From Acetatifactor sp. (GTDB lineage Bacteria; Bacillota; Clostridia; Lachnospirales; Lachnospiraceae), in contig JAEDDX010000021.1 in NCBI GenBank assembly GCA_016293615.1, positions 1 to 37,769 on the forward strand: a stretch of DNA of 37,769 nt, read 5' to 3'. Below, in pieces: positions 25,250 to 32,990 of the stretch. The notes under the pieces were generated by a model. That model did no database searches, had not been told where the DNA came from, and was given only the letters and a program-made list of their open reading frames with translations. Position 1 is the first letter of the stretch; each line of letters opens with the position of its first letter. The translations under genes were made by a program, and so were the position numbers.

Positions 25250-26071
25250 ATGGGATATTTCAGGGAAATACCGATTCGCACCAAGGGACATCAGGGAGTG
25301 CTGTATCTGACGGATGATCTGACCCTTGCAAAGGCCCTGCGCGCAGAGGGCAAAGCCGTGCTGCCGGTGAGGACCGCAGAAAACCGGACGGACGATTTCT
25401 GCGGCTTTTCGTATGCTGTGGAGGAACCGGAGCAGCTGCCGGAGAGGTATCTGTGCAGAATGTATGAGCGCCTGAAGGGGCTCCCGTGGGAGATCGTCCG
25501 GACGAAGAGATGTATTGTCCGGGAGATGATACCGGAGGATGCCGCCGCTTTCTTCCGCCTGTATGAGGATGCGTCCGTGGCACGGTTTATGAAAGATCTG
25601 AGGGACACGGTGGAAGCGCAGGAGGCGTACATCGAGGACTATCAAAAGAGCATGTACGGCTTCTATGAGTTTGGAGTCTGGACCATATTGGAGAAGGAGA
25701 GCGGGGAGGTCATCGGAAAGGCAGGCTTTTCCTTACGGGAGGGGTTCGATGAGCCGGAGCTTGGATATCTCATCGGTGAGAAATGGCAGGGAAGAGGCCT
25801 GGCAAAGGAAGTCTGTGAGGCGATTCTCGCCTATGGCTTTGACGAACCGGGGTTTGACAGGGTACAGATTCTGACCGAGGAGGAGAATACTGCCTCCGTC
25901 GCACTTGCAAAATCACTCGGCGCGACAGAGACCCTTCCCGTGACGGTCGGCGCGCAGAAGCTCAGGCGTTTTGTGATGGATGCCCCAAGTACTGCCCGGA
26001 CACAAATAATGGGCAGAAATGAAGATAAAAACGAAAACGACGATTGCAAAAATCGTCAGAATTTAGGATAA
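25250..26071 (+). CDS. GNAT family N-acetyltransferase with N-terminal extra domain
   Basis: A 273-residue protein. Residues ~85-245 form a RimJ/RimL-like GNAT domain (IVREMIPEDAAAFFRLY, EVIGKAGFSL, then ELGYLIGEKWQGRGLAKEV containing the acetyl-CoA loop). The first ~80 residues (VLYLTDDLTLAKALRAEGKAVLPV) form a separate alpha/beta segment of unclear role that precedes GNAT domains in related bacteria. The last ~25 residues are polar and probably disordered. ATG 25250 has only a weak, distant AAGGA site. It is divergent from the cyclophilin gene. The acetyl acceptor is unknown. Confidence 0.8.
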   Translation: MGYFREIPIRTKGHQGVLYLTDDLTLAKALRAEGKAVLPVRTAENRTDDFCGFSYAVEEPEQLPERYLCRMYERLKGLPWEIVRTKRCIVREMIPEDAAAFFRLYEDASVARFMKDLRDTVEAQEAYIEDYQKSMYGFYEFGVWTILEKESGEVIGKAGFSLREGFDEPELGYLIGEKWQGRGLAKEVCEAILAYGFDEPGFDRVQILTEEENTASVALAKSLGATETLPVTVGAQKLRRFVMDAPSTARTQIMGRNEDKNENDDCKNRQNLG

Positions 26072-26072
26072 T
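26044..26072 (+). promoter_or_regulatory. Predicted promoter for the GH3 gene
   Basis: TTGCAA (26044-26049) and GATAAT (26067-26072) are separated by 17 bases. The site overlaps the end of the GNAT gene, 38 bases before the GH3 start. Confidence 0.5.
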
Positions 26073-26110
26073 AGAGATACATAGTATTTCTGAAAGGATG
26101 GTTCAATTTT

Positions 26111-28537
26111 ATGGAAAGATGGGCTAGGGCAAAATATCAGCCGGTATTACCTCTGGGTAAGAACCGCACGGCAATCACTGCCTGTGAGGAACACATCACT
26201 CTCTCAAAGGAAGCTGCGAAGGAAGGTATGGTTCTTTTGAAAAATCAGGCGGATGTGCTTCCTTTGAAGAAGGGCAGCAGGGTCGCTTTGTTTGGAAAGG
26301 CTACCTTTGATTATGTGAAGGGCGGCGGCGGAAGCGGCGATGTGACCGTTTCTTATATTCGCAACCTTTATGAGGGGTTCAAGCAGAAGCCTGAGCATGT
26401 ATCCGTGTTTGAGGAGCTTGCCGATTTCTACAGACAGAATGTGAAAGAGCAGTATGAGATGGGCAGAGAACCCGGTATGACAGTGGAGCCTGCGCTTCCC
26501 GCAGACCTTCTGGCGAAGGCGAGGGTATTTACTGACACAGCTGTCATAAGCATCTGCCGCTTCTCCGGAGAAGGTTGGGATCGCAAGAGTATTTACGATA
26601 ATAACGGTCCTGTGGACGGACTTGCTATCGCAGGCCTGGAGCCCGGACAGGAGAAGAAGGATATTTTCGAGGACGGCGACTTTTACCTGACGCATGCGGA
26701 AAAGGCGATGGTGGAAGCAGTGAAGAAGACCTTCCCCAAGGTTGTGGTTGTGATGAATGTGGGCGGCATGGTCGATACCGACTGGTTTGTTGACGATGAC
26801 GATATCCAGGCAGTGCTGATGGCATGGCAGGGCGGTATCGAAGGCGGACTGGCAGCGGCTGAGCTTTTGATCGGGGAAGGAAACCCCTGCGGTAAGCTTT
26901 CCGATACCTTTGCAAAGCGTCTGGAAGATTATCCCTCTACCTACAACTTCCATGAATCCGATGATTATGTAGAGTACACTGACGATATTTATGTGGGATA
27001 CCGCTATTTTGAAACCATTCCCGGAGCGGCAGAAAAGGTGAACTATCCCTTTGGTTACGGCTTATCCTACACCAGGTTCCATCTCTCCGCACCCATCGTG
27101 GAAGCGAGAGGACACCATGTCCGTGTGATGGTGGATGTCTGCAATATCGGCGGCGTCGCCGGCAAAGAAGTTGTTCAGGTATACTACAGCGCACCGCAGG
27201 GCAAGCTCGGCAAGCCCGCAAGAGAACTGGCAGGCTTTCAGAAGACAAGACTTCTTGCGCCCGGCGAGACCCAGACGGTAGTCATCCGATTCAAGGTAAA
27301 CGACATGGCTTCCTATGATGATCTGGGCAAGGTCGCAAAATCCGCCTATGTGCTCGAAAAGGGAGAGTATCATTTCTATGTGGGTACCTCCGTTCGGGAT
27401 ACCATTGAAGATGATTATGTCATGGTTCTGACAGAGGATGTCATTACCGAGCAGCTGACCTGCAAGATGGCTCCCTATAACCTGAGCAAGCGCATGCTGG
27501 CTGACGGTTCCTACGAGGACCTGCCTCAGAGAGAGCCTTACAATACGGATGAGAGCATCTTCCCCGGTAAGCTTTCCGCGAAAGAAGCAGACGGAATGGC
27601 TCCCATCTCCAGATTCCGCGACAGCTTCAAGCTCTGGGGCGAGGTCGATCCCAGACCCAAGCTCATCGATGTGGCTGAGGGAAAGATTTCCCTGGACGAC
27701 TTCATCGCGCAGATCCCGGATGAACTTCTGGCGGAGCTCCTCGGCGGACAGCCTAACACAGGCGTGGCCAATACCTTCGGTTACGGCAACATTCCCGAGT
27801 ACGGCATCCCGAATATTATGACGGCAGACGGACCTGCGGGTCTTCGTATCGCGCCTCCCTGCGGTGTGTGTACAACCGCCTGGCCCTGCGCTACGATGCT
27901 TGCCTGCACCTGGACCCCTGAGCTGGTGGAGAAGGTTGGTGCCGCAGGCGGCGCGGAAGTCAAAGAAAACAATATCGGCGCATGGCTGACACCCGCAATC
28001 AACATCCACAGAAGTCCTCTGTGCGGCAGAAACTTCGAGTACTATTCCGAGGATCCTCTGCTGACCGGTAAGATGGCAGGCGCTATGGTGACCGGTATTC
28101 AGAGCAACCATGTGGCAGCTACCGTGAAGCACTTTGCGTTGAACAACAAGGAGACAAACCGCCGCGAGAGCGACTCCAGAGCTTCCGAGAGAGCCATCCG
28201 TGAGATTTACCTGAAGGGCTTCGAAATCATTGTGAAGGAAGCAAAGCCCTGGAGCATCATGACCTCCTACAACATCATCAACGGTCACAGAGCATCCGAG
28301 AACCGGGAGATGCTGGAAGGCATCCTGCGCGGCGAGTGGGGCTTCGACGGCATGGTTACCACAGACTGGTGGACCTGCGGCGAGCATTACAAGGAGGCAA
28401 AGGCCGGCAACGACATGAAGATGGGCTGCGGCTTCCCCAAGAGACTCCTGGAGGCAATGCAGAAGGGCGCCATCACCCGCGCTGAACTGGAGCTGTGCGC
28501 ACGCCGAATCCTGGAGCTGATTCTGAAGATCGATTAA
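26111..28537 (+). CDS. GH3 family beta-glycosidase with reversed domain order
   Basis: An 808-residue retaining glycosidase, likely a beta-glucosidase. The domains are in the order GH3 C-domain (near 30-265), fibronectin III-like (near 310-425), then the catalytic TIM barrel (near 520-790). This is the reverse of most GH3 enzymes but known in rumen and gut Clostridia such as Butyrivibrio. The nucleophile Asp is near 752 in TTDWW; TADGPAGLR, NIHRSPLCGRNFEYYSEDP and VKHFALNNKE are the conserved barrel motifs. There is no signal peptide, so it should act inside the cell on imported oligosaccharides. The start follows GAAAGGATGG. A small membrane protein gene begins 15 bases downstream. Confidence 0.93.
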   Translation: MERWARAKYQPVLPLGKNRTAITACEEHITLSKEAAKEGMVLLKNQADVLPLKKGSRVALFGKATFDYVKGGGGSGDVTVSYIRNLYEGFKQKPEHVSVFEELADFYRQNVKEQYEMGREPGMTVEPALPADLLAKARVFTDTAVISICRFSGEGWDRKSIYDNNGPVDGLAIAGLEPGQEKKDIFEDGDFYLTHAEKAMVEAVKKTFPKVVVVMNVGGMVDTDWFVDDDDIQAVLMAWQGGIEGGLAAAELLIGEGNPCGKLSDTFAKRLEDYPSTYNFHESDDYVEYTDDIYVGYRYFETIPGAAEKVNYPFGYGLSYTRFHLSAPIVEARGHHVRVMVDVCNIGGVAGKEVVQVYYSAPQGKLGKPARELAGFQKTRLLAPGETQTVVIRFKVNDMASYDDLGKVAKSAYVLEKGEYHFYVGTSVRDTIEDDYVMVLTEDVITEQLTCKMAPYNLSKRMLADGSYEDLPQREPYNTDESIFPGKLSAKEADGMAPISRFRDSFKLWGEVDPRPKLIDVAEGKISLDDFIAQIPDELLAELLGGQPNTGVANTFGYGNIPEYGIPNIMTADGPAGLRIAPPCGVCTTAWPCATMLACTWTPELVEKVGAAGGAEVKENNIGAWLTPAINIHRSPLCGRNFEYYSEDPLLTGKMAGAMVTGIQSNHVAATVKHFALNNKETNRRESDSRASERAIREIYLKGFEIIVKEAKPWSIMTSYNIINGHRASENREMLEGILRGEWGFDGMVTTDWWTCGEHYKEAKAGNDMKMGCGFPKRLLEAMQKGAITRAELELCARRILELILKID

Positions 28538-28552
28538 GAAAGGACCGATGGA

Positions 28553-29023
28553 ATGGTTATGGAGAATCATGAACTTGCCTTGCTGGTTGAGAAATTTAAA
28601 CAAGAGTTTGTGCCCGGAGATTTCCTTGGGGTACTGGCCTTTATCGTAATTCTGGCAATTGATATGGCTGTTTTGCACGCCCACCCGCCCGGACTGAAGC
28701 GGAATAAAAAGGTTGAAAAGGCAAAACAGCTGGGACATGTTGTGAAGGCACATAAAGTGAAAGACTATTACGGTGTGAGAAGGGAAGATCCCTACATAAA
28801 CAATTCGCTTTACGAATACGAAGTAGATGGGAAGAAATACAAGTATTATTTTTATGAGTATGCCACGGCTCCGCATTTTCTTGACTTATATTGGATCAAT
28901 AATCCACGAAAGGCCTTCCCGGATATTCCAAAGCAGAAAAAGGGACTAAGTTATCTGGCGCTCCTGTTTCCGACTATTGTTGCCGGGCTGATCATAGCCT
29001 ATTTCAGAGGATTTTTATCATGA
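28553..29023 (+). CDS. Membrane protein of unknown function
   Basis: A 156-residue protein with a hydrophobic segment near 22-42 (GVLAFIVILAIDMAVL) and another near 132-152 at the C-terminus. Between them is a soluble region with YEYEVDGKKYKYYFYEY, a pattern like the beta-strand domain of DUF3592-type proteins. Its start has GAAAGGA eight bases before ATG 28553; ATG 28559 is an alternative. It probably shares a transcript with the GH3 gene. I cannot assign a function. Confidence 0.65.
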   Translation: MVMENHELALLVEKFKQEFVPGDFLGVLAFIVILAIDMAVLHAHPPGLKRNKKVEKAKQLGHVVKAHKVKDYYGVRREDPYINNSLYEYEVDGKKYKYYFYEYATAPHFLDLYWINNPRKAFPDIPKQKKGLSYLALLFPTIVAGLIIAYFRGFLS

Positions 29024-29027
29024 GAGT

Positions 29028-29097
29028 AGGGACGTCCCTTTGACCGGGGACGTCCCTTTTGACCCCGGTATCGTGACAAAAGGAATGTCCCCGGTGT
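29028..29097. repeat. Dispersed palindromic repeat, copy A
   Basis: An 18-position imperfect stem (29044-29061 with 29077-29094) encloses the loop ACCCCGGTATCGTGA. Just before it is a partial duplicate of the left arm (GGGACGTCCCTTTGACC at 29029-29045). The loop is identical in copy B at 32926-32976, while the arms differ. It resembles a REP or MITE-type element. Confidence 0.8.
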
Positions 29098-29139
29098 TCC
29101 GGGAAAGCTGCCCTTATTTTGCGGCAATGTAAAAGGATT

Positions 29140-29167
29140 TTGACACTGTTTTTTTGAATTGTAAAAG
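29140..29167 (+). promoter_or_regulatory. Possible promoter for the XRE-family gene
   Basis: A perfect TTGACA at 29140-29145 is followed after 16 bases by TAAAAG. The -10 element is weak. Confidence 0.35.
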
Positions 29168-29249
29168 CAGATTGATAGAAAAAGATTCAAGGGTTTTGTA
29201 TGATGAGTATGCTTCGCAGAGAAGCAGAAGAAATGAGGTGAAAAGCAAG

Positions 29250-29903
29250 ATGGAGATTGGAAGCAAGCTCAAAGATGCACGCAAAAAATCCGGCATTACA
29301 CAAGAACAAGCGGCCGAGTTACTTGGTGTGAGCAGACAGACAATTTCGAATTGGGAAAATGATAAGTCTATTCCGGATATTATCAGTGTCATCAAAATGA
29401 GCGATATCTTTTCAGTCAGTCTTGACCACCTTCTGAAGGAGGACAAAACTATGAATCAGACTTATCAGGAATTTTTGGAAGAAAGCACCAACACAGTGAA
29501 AGCAAAGAAGAATCTGAGCAAGACTATAATTCTATCCACCTATTTTATTGTTTGGATGCTTGCGGTGATTTCCTTTTGGTATGTACCCTCGAACCATCTC
29601 GGGATAGATACCACCGGAGCGACTGTAATCAAGGGACTTGTTTTACCCTTACTGCTGATGACGGGGACAATCATTGTGGCAAAGAATGATTATTGGGGAA
29701 GAGGAAAATGGTTGTGTATCGCAGGAGCAGCAATTACCTTTCTTACGGTTCCCTATACGCAATTTGCATATGTGGAGAATGGAACGGCAACCCTCACATT
29801 TCAATTCCCTAACGTTCGCTACATGTTGGTAGGGATCATCGTATCATTCTGCGGCTTAATGGCCGGGAGCTTTTTAAGAAAGAGAAGAACGAAAACAAGC
29901 TGA
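29250..29903 (+). CDS. XRE-family DNA-binding protein with C-terminal membrane domain
   Basis: A 217-residue protein. Residues ~5-60 form a helix-turn-helix of the XRE/HTH_3 type (LKDARKKSGITQEQAAELL, then VSRQTISNWEND). After a polar linker come four hydrophobic segments near 92-112, 125-145, 155-172 and 190-208, followed by a basic tail. Regulators of this layout are common in Clostridia and are thought to sense membrane or small-molecule signals; the target here is unknown. ATG 29250 is preceded by GAGGTG at slightly long spacing; the frame from TTG 29154 is not needed. Confidence 0.82.
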   Translation: MEIGSKLKDARKKSGITQEQAAELLGVSRQTISNWENDKSIPDIISVIKMSDIFSVSLDHLLKEDKTMNQTYQEFLEESTNTVKAKKNLSKTIILSTYFIVWMLAVISFWYVPSNHLGIDTTGATVIKGLVLPLLLMTGTIIVAKNDYWGRGKWLCIAGAAITFLTVPYTQFAYVENGTATLTFQFPNVRYMLVGIIVSFCGLMAGSFLRKRRTKTS

Positions 29904-29929
29904 TGCAGTAAAGGCAGAAAAAACATCTG

Positions 29930-29965
29930 AACCGGTGTAATTTAGTGGAAATTACACCGGTTTTT
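29930..29965 (+). terminator. Strong terminator after the XRE-family gene
   Basis: AACCGGTGTAATTT and AAATTACACCGGTT form a perfect 14-bp stem with a five-base loop, followed by T residues. Confidence 0.92.
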
Positions 29966-30162
29966 CGTATGATGGAGGAAGTGTCAGACAAGTCAGCAGG
30001 GCGGGGAACATGGTGAACGGTACTTCGAGCACATGGGGCAAAAAAGTGATCGAAAACTATGGAATATGCGAATTATGAATGGATCGCCCAGGAGAAAAAT
30101 GAGAAGCACGGAATGGACGAGAATGATGCACGCGTTGTCTGTTGCCCTCAGAAAAAAATAGG
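29966..30162. other. Intergenic stretch with a possible short ORF
   Basis: No recognised gene. A 35-codon frame from ATG 30059 to TGA 30164-30166 encodes MEYANYEWIAQEKNEK and continues with DENDARVVCC. It looks protein-like but has no ribosome binding site, so it may be a gene fragment. Nothing else stands out. Confidence 0.3.
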
Positions 30163-30191
30163 TTGACTTTTCTGTTACCTTAGTGTATATA
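30163..30191 (+). promoter_or_regulatory. Predicted promoter of the GntR/ABC operon
   Basis: TTGACT (30163-30168) and TATATA (30186-30191) are 17 bases apart. Downstream, ACACA (30243-30247) and TGTGT (30258-30262) form an inverted repeat that could be an operator for the GntR-type regulator encoded next. Confidence 0.5.
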
Positions 30192-30296
30192 TGTTATATA
30201 AACAGTATGAACAGCATAAGCGGTTTGAAAATACCTTGTTGAACACAGTGCAATATATGTGTAACCGGAGAGATTGGAGGAAAGGAGCAGAGCAAT

Positions 30297-30665
30297 ATGA
30301 TTTTACTGCAGAATTCGGGAGAGCCGATTTATCAGCAGATAGCCACACAGCTCAAGGAAGATATCCTGACGGGGAAGCTGAAGCAGGGGGAGTATCTCCC
30401 TTCCATCCGGAGCCTGGCAAAGGATTTGAAGATTAGTGTGATTACTACCATGAAGGCCTATGAGCTGTTACAGGAGGAGGGACTGGTCAGTGCGGCTCAG
30501 GGAAAAGGGTTTTATGTGAATGCGCAGGACAGTGAAATGCTGAAGGAACAGCATCTGCGGAAGGTAGAGGAGAATTTGATGAATGCCATTGCTGCTGCGA
30601 AAATTGCGGGAATAAGTCGCAAAGAGCTGGAGGAATTGTTCCTGACTTTGCTTGGTATGGAATAA
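30297..30665 (+). CDS. GntR-family transcriptional regulator, YtrA type
   Basis: A 122-residue regulator. The winged helix-turn-helix is near 10-75 (PIYQQIATQLKEDILTGKL, LPSIRSLAKDL, then ITTMKAYELLQEEGL and GKGFYV). There is only a short C-terminal helical tail instead of a large ligand domain, which defines the YtrA subgroup. Such regulators usually repress the ABC transporter operon they head, in response to envelope stress or cell-wall antibiotics. The start has an AGGAAAGGAG site. The ABC ATPase follows after 29 bases. Confidence 0.9.
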   Translation: MILLQNSGEPIYQQIATQLKEDILTGKLKQGEYLPSIRSLAKDLKISVITTMKAYELLQEEGLVSAAQGKGFYVNAQDSEMLKEQHLRKVEENLMNAIAAAKIAGISRKELEELFLTLLGME

Positions 30666-30694
30666 GGTGAGATGGATTCAGAAGGGAAACAGAT

Positions 30695-31588
30695 ATGGAA
30701 AACGTATTGGAAATTGTAGATTTAAAGAAGAAATTCAAAGGATTTGAATTGAATGTGAAGGAGCTGAACATCCCCAAGGGCTTTGCTACTGCACTGATTG
30801 GCGAAAACGGTGCCGGAAAGAGTACACTGTTAAATATTCTGGCAGGTATCCGGGTGGATTATAAGGGACACATTCGTTATTTTGGAAAATATGAGGATGG
30901 TGACAGGGACAAGGAGGAGTACCGGGTGCGTGAGAACATTGGTTACACCGGACCGGGCGGAGTCTTTCTTCCCCATTGGACTGCAAAGGAAGTGGCAGAG
31001 GTGTCTGAAATCCTGTTTGAAGGCTTCCATAGGGATCGGTTTGAACAGCTGTGTTCGGACCTTGCTATTTCTACAACGCAAGATAAGAGCAAGAAATTTT
31101 CTGCATTGTCCGATGGAAACAAAATGAAGATGGTTCTGGCCGCTGCCTTTGCCAGAGATACCTCATTGTTGATTATGGATGAGCCGGCCTCGCCGCTGGA
31201 TCCGTTGATGAGAGATAAGCTTTGCTGCATGATTCGTGAATATCTGGCGGAGGAAGAGGGGGAAAGAAGTGTATTGTTCTCCACCCATAACATTTCCGAC
31301 ATGGAGAATGTGACGGATTATGCCATTATCATGGAACATGGTAAAATTGTGGAGCAGGGCTTCGTAGAGGATCTGAAGGAAAAGTATATTCTGGTGAAGG
31401 GAAATGCGGAGAATGCTGCCCTGGCAAGGAAGGTTCTGTACTCGATCACGGAAAACAAATACGGATTCGAAGGAATCTGCCTGGCAGATAGACTGGATGA
31501 ACTGGCAGGATTGAATGTGGAAGCGGAAACTCCTACTCTGTTCCAGATCAGTGTGGCCATCATGAAGCAGAATACCGTGATTCGATGA
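30695..31588 (+). CDS. ABC transporter ATP-binding protein
   Basis: A 297-residue ATPase. Walker A is GENGAGKST near 36-44, Walker B LLIMDEPASPLDP near 159-171, and the H-loop His lies in STHN. The signature loop reads LSDGN instead of LSGGQ, as is common in the YtrB-like exporters. The C-terminal ~75 residues extend beyond the core. It pairs with the two membrane proteins that follow. Substrate unknown; the GntR-YtrA context suggests peptide or antibiotic response. Confidence 0.9.
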   Translation: MENVLEIVDLKKKFKGFELNVKELNIPKGFATALIGENGAGKSTLLNILAGIRVDYKGHIRYFGKYEDGDRDKEEYRVRENIGYTGPGGVFLPHWTAKEVAEVSEILFEGFHRDRFEQLCSDLAISTTQDKSKKFSALSDGNKMKMVLAAAFARDTSLLIMDEPASPLDPLMRDKLCCMIREYLAEEEGERSVLFSTHNISDMENVTDYAIIMEHGKIVEQGFVEDLKEKYILVKGNAENAALARKVLYSITENKYGFEGICLADRLDELAGLNVEAETPTLFQISVAIMKQNTVIR

Positions 31589-31604
31589 GGCGGAGGATGG
31601 GAGG

Positions 31605-32264
31605 ATGAAAATGTTAAGAAGTTATCATTCGTTTGTGCTGCGAAGCACCCGATGTCTTTATTTTCTCGGGATTCCGCTTGTGACAGCACTGCTCCAGCTC
31701 TGGTGCAGCGCAAATATCAAAGCCCCTGTGGGGCCGGTATTGATCCGGTCCATGATGTTAATTGCGCTGATTATGTTGGATCAATGGGCGTTTGGCGGAT
31801 GCTGCTCCAAACATGCGGGGCAAATTGATTACCTAAGATGCTCTGTGAAGGGGAAGGTGGTATTGCGGAATGCCTTGATTCAGGACTGCGCGCTTCGGGC
31901 CTTGGTGATTGCGGTTCTGGTAGGCATCTGTTACGGGGTGGATTACTGCATTGCGGGAGACAGGTTGTTTGTTCCGAATTGGGGGCTGGAAGCATTGTTT
32001 TATGGATTCCTTTTATATACCTTCATTACGCTGGGGGTATTGATTGCCCGTTACAGTACCATGTTTTTTATTGGCTTTCTGACGGCGTACCTGCTGATGC
32101 AGATTGCAAGCGGTATCATGCTTTTGGTATTCATGAAAATGGTGCCGGTCTGGATCCCGAATCTGGTATTGGGGCTGGCGGCGGTTTTGGTGACATGGCT
32201 CTGTATTCGGAATCCGATTCGTAAAATGGAGAGAGGTTATTATGATGAAACAATTGAGGGATAG
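31605..32264 (+). CDS. ABC transporter membrane protein
   Basis: A 219-residue protein with about six hydrophobic segments (for example PVLIRSMMLIALIMLD, LVIAVLVGICYGV, LLYTFITLGVLIA and LVLGLAAVLVTWL). It is the probable permease of the preceding ATPase. Two starts are possible: ATG 31605, with GGAGG eight bases upstream, or ATG 31611, with GGGAGG six bases upstream. Its end overlaps the next gene by 23 bases, implying coupling. No specific family was recognised beyond ABC-2-like. Confidence 0.75.
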   Translation: MKMLRSYHSFVLRSTRCLYFLGIPLVTALLQLWCSANIKAPVGPVLIRSMMLIALIMLDQWAFGGCCSKHAGQIDYLRCSVKGKVVLRNALIQDCALRALVIAVLVGICYGVDYCIAGDRLFVPNWGLEALFYGFLLYTFITLGVLIARYSTMFFIGFLTAYLLMQIASGIMLLVFMKMVPVWIPNLVLGLAAVLVTWLCIRNPIRKMERGYYDETIEG

Positions 32265-32919
32265 TTTTCGGTTACTGAAATATAGCTTTGCGTTTAAAAT
32301 AAATGTGGTGTGTGCAAGCGTATTATTGTTTCTTGGACTTGTGTTGGAATGTGCCAATCTGTATGAAGGTCAGTCCTTCAGGGTAGGGTGTGTTTATGTG
32401 GAACTGGCCGGGCTGTTCCCTGCCCAGATTTGGTTTGTGCTTCCGGCTTTCAGGGTGATGGCCGCATCCCCCTGGCATAAAAAGGCACATACCTTCATCC
32501 CCGGAATGCTGGTAGCCATATGCGGGCTGGCATGCTTTACCCTTTTGGTACTTACGAAGCTTATTTTTATGCTGGCCAGAGGGATAAATCCCGCATTTAT
32601 CTCCGGCGCGATTTTGCTGCAGGCGGTAAGCTTCTGCTTTCTGGCGATTTATTTTGGTGTAGCCTACAAGCATTATGTGGCAGCAACACTACTCTTTGGC
32701 CTGACCTTTCTTCCTTTTTTGATGCTTCTTATGCGCGATATGAGCGGGAATCTCCCGCAGGCATTGTACCTGCTGTTAAACAATGTGCCCTTGTCTATCC
32801 TGCTGGGATATGTCATTTTTGCCGTTGGCGTGGCAATCGGCTTCCTGCTTCTTCAGTTACTCTCAAAGAAGGAGATCTCCACATGGGCTCTGGGCCCCCG
32901 CCTGAGAAACCAGATATAA
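32242..32919 (+). CDS. Second ABC transporter membrane protein
   Basis: A 225-residue protein with six hydrophobic segments (VVCASVLLFLGLVL, then GMLVAICGLACFTLLVL, FISGAILLQAVSFCFLAIYF, ATLLFGLTFLPFLMLL and others). It starts inside the previous membrane gene with a GAGAGG site before ATG 32242. It probably forms the other half of the permease. No recognised specific family. The palindromic repeat copy B follows seven bases after the stop. Confidence 0.72.
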   Translation: MMKQLRDSFRLLKYSFAFKINVVCASVLLFLGLVLECANLYEGQSFRVGCVYVELAGLFPAQIWFVLPAFRVMAASPWHKKAHTFIPGMLVAICGLACFTLLVLTKLIFMLARGINPAFISGAILLQAVSFCFLAIYFGVAYKHYVAATLLFGLTFLPFLMLLMRDMSGNLPQALYLLLNNVPLSILLGYVIFAVGVAIGFLLLQLLSKKEISTWALGPRLRNQI

Positions 32920-32925
32920 CCAATA

Positions 32926-32976
32926 GGGACGTTCCTTTTGACCCCGGTATCGTGACAAAAGAAACGTCCACGGTGT
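32926..32976. repeat. Dispersed palindromic repeat, copy B
   Basis: GGACGTTCCTTTTG and CAAAAGAAACGTCC form a 14-position stem with one mismatch around the loop ACCCCGGTATCGTGA, identical to copy A at 29028-29097. The right flank CGGTGTG is also shared. It sits between the ABC permease and the BspA-like gene, just before the latter's ribosome binding site. Confidence 0.85.
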
Positions 32977-32990
32977 GAGGAGGTGCAGAT

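Noticed and set aside
27062..28876. A 604-codon minus-strand frame antisense to GH3
   Set aside because: It is a shadow of GC-rich codon use in the GH3 gene and has no recognisable domain.
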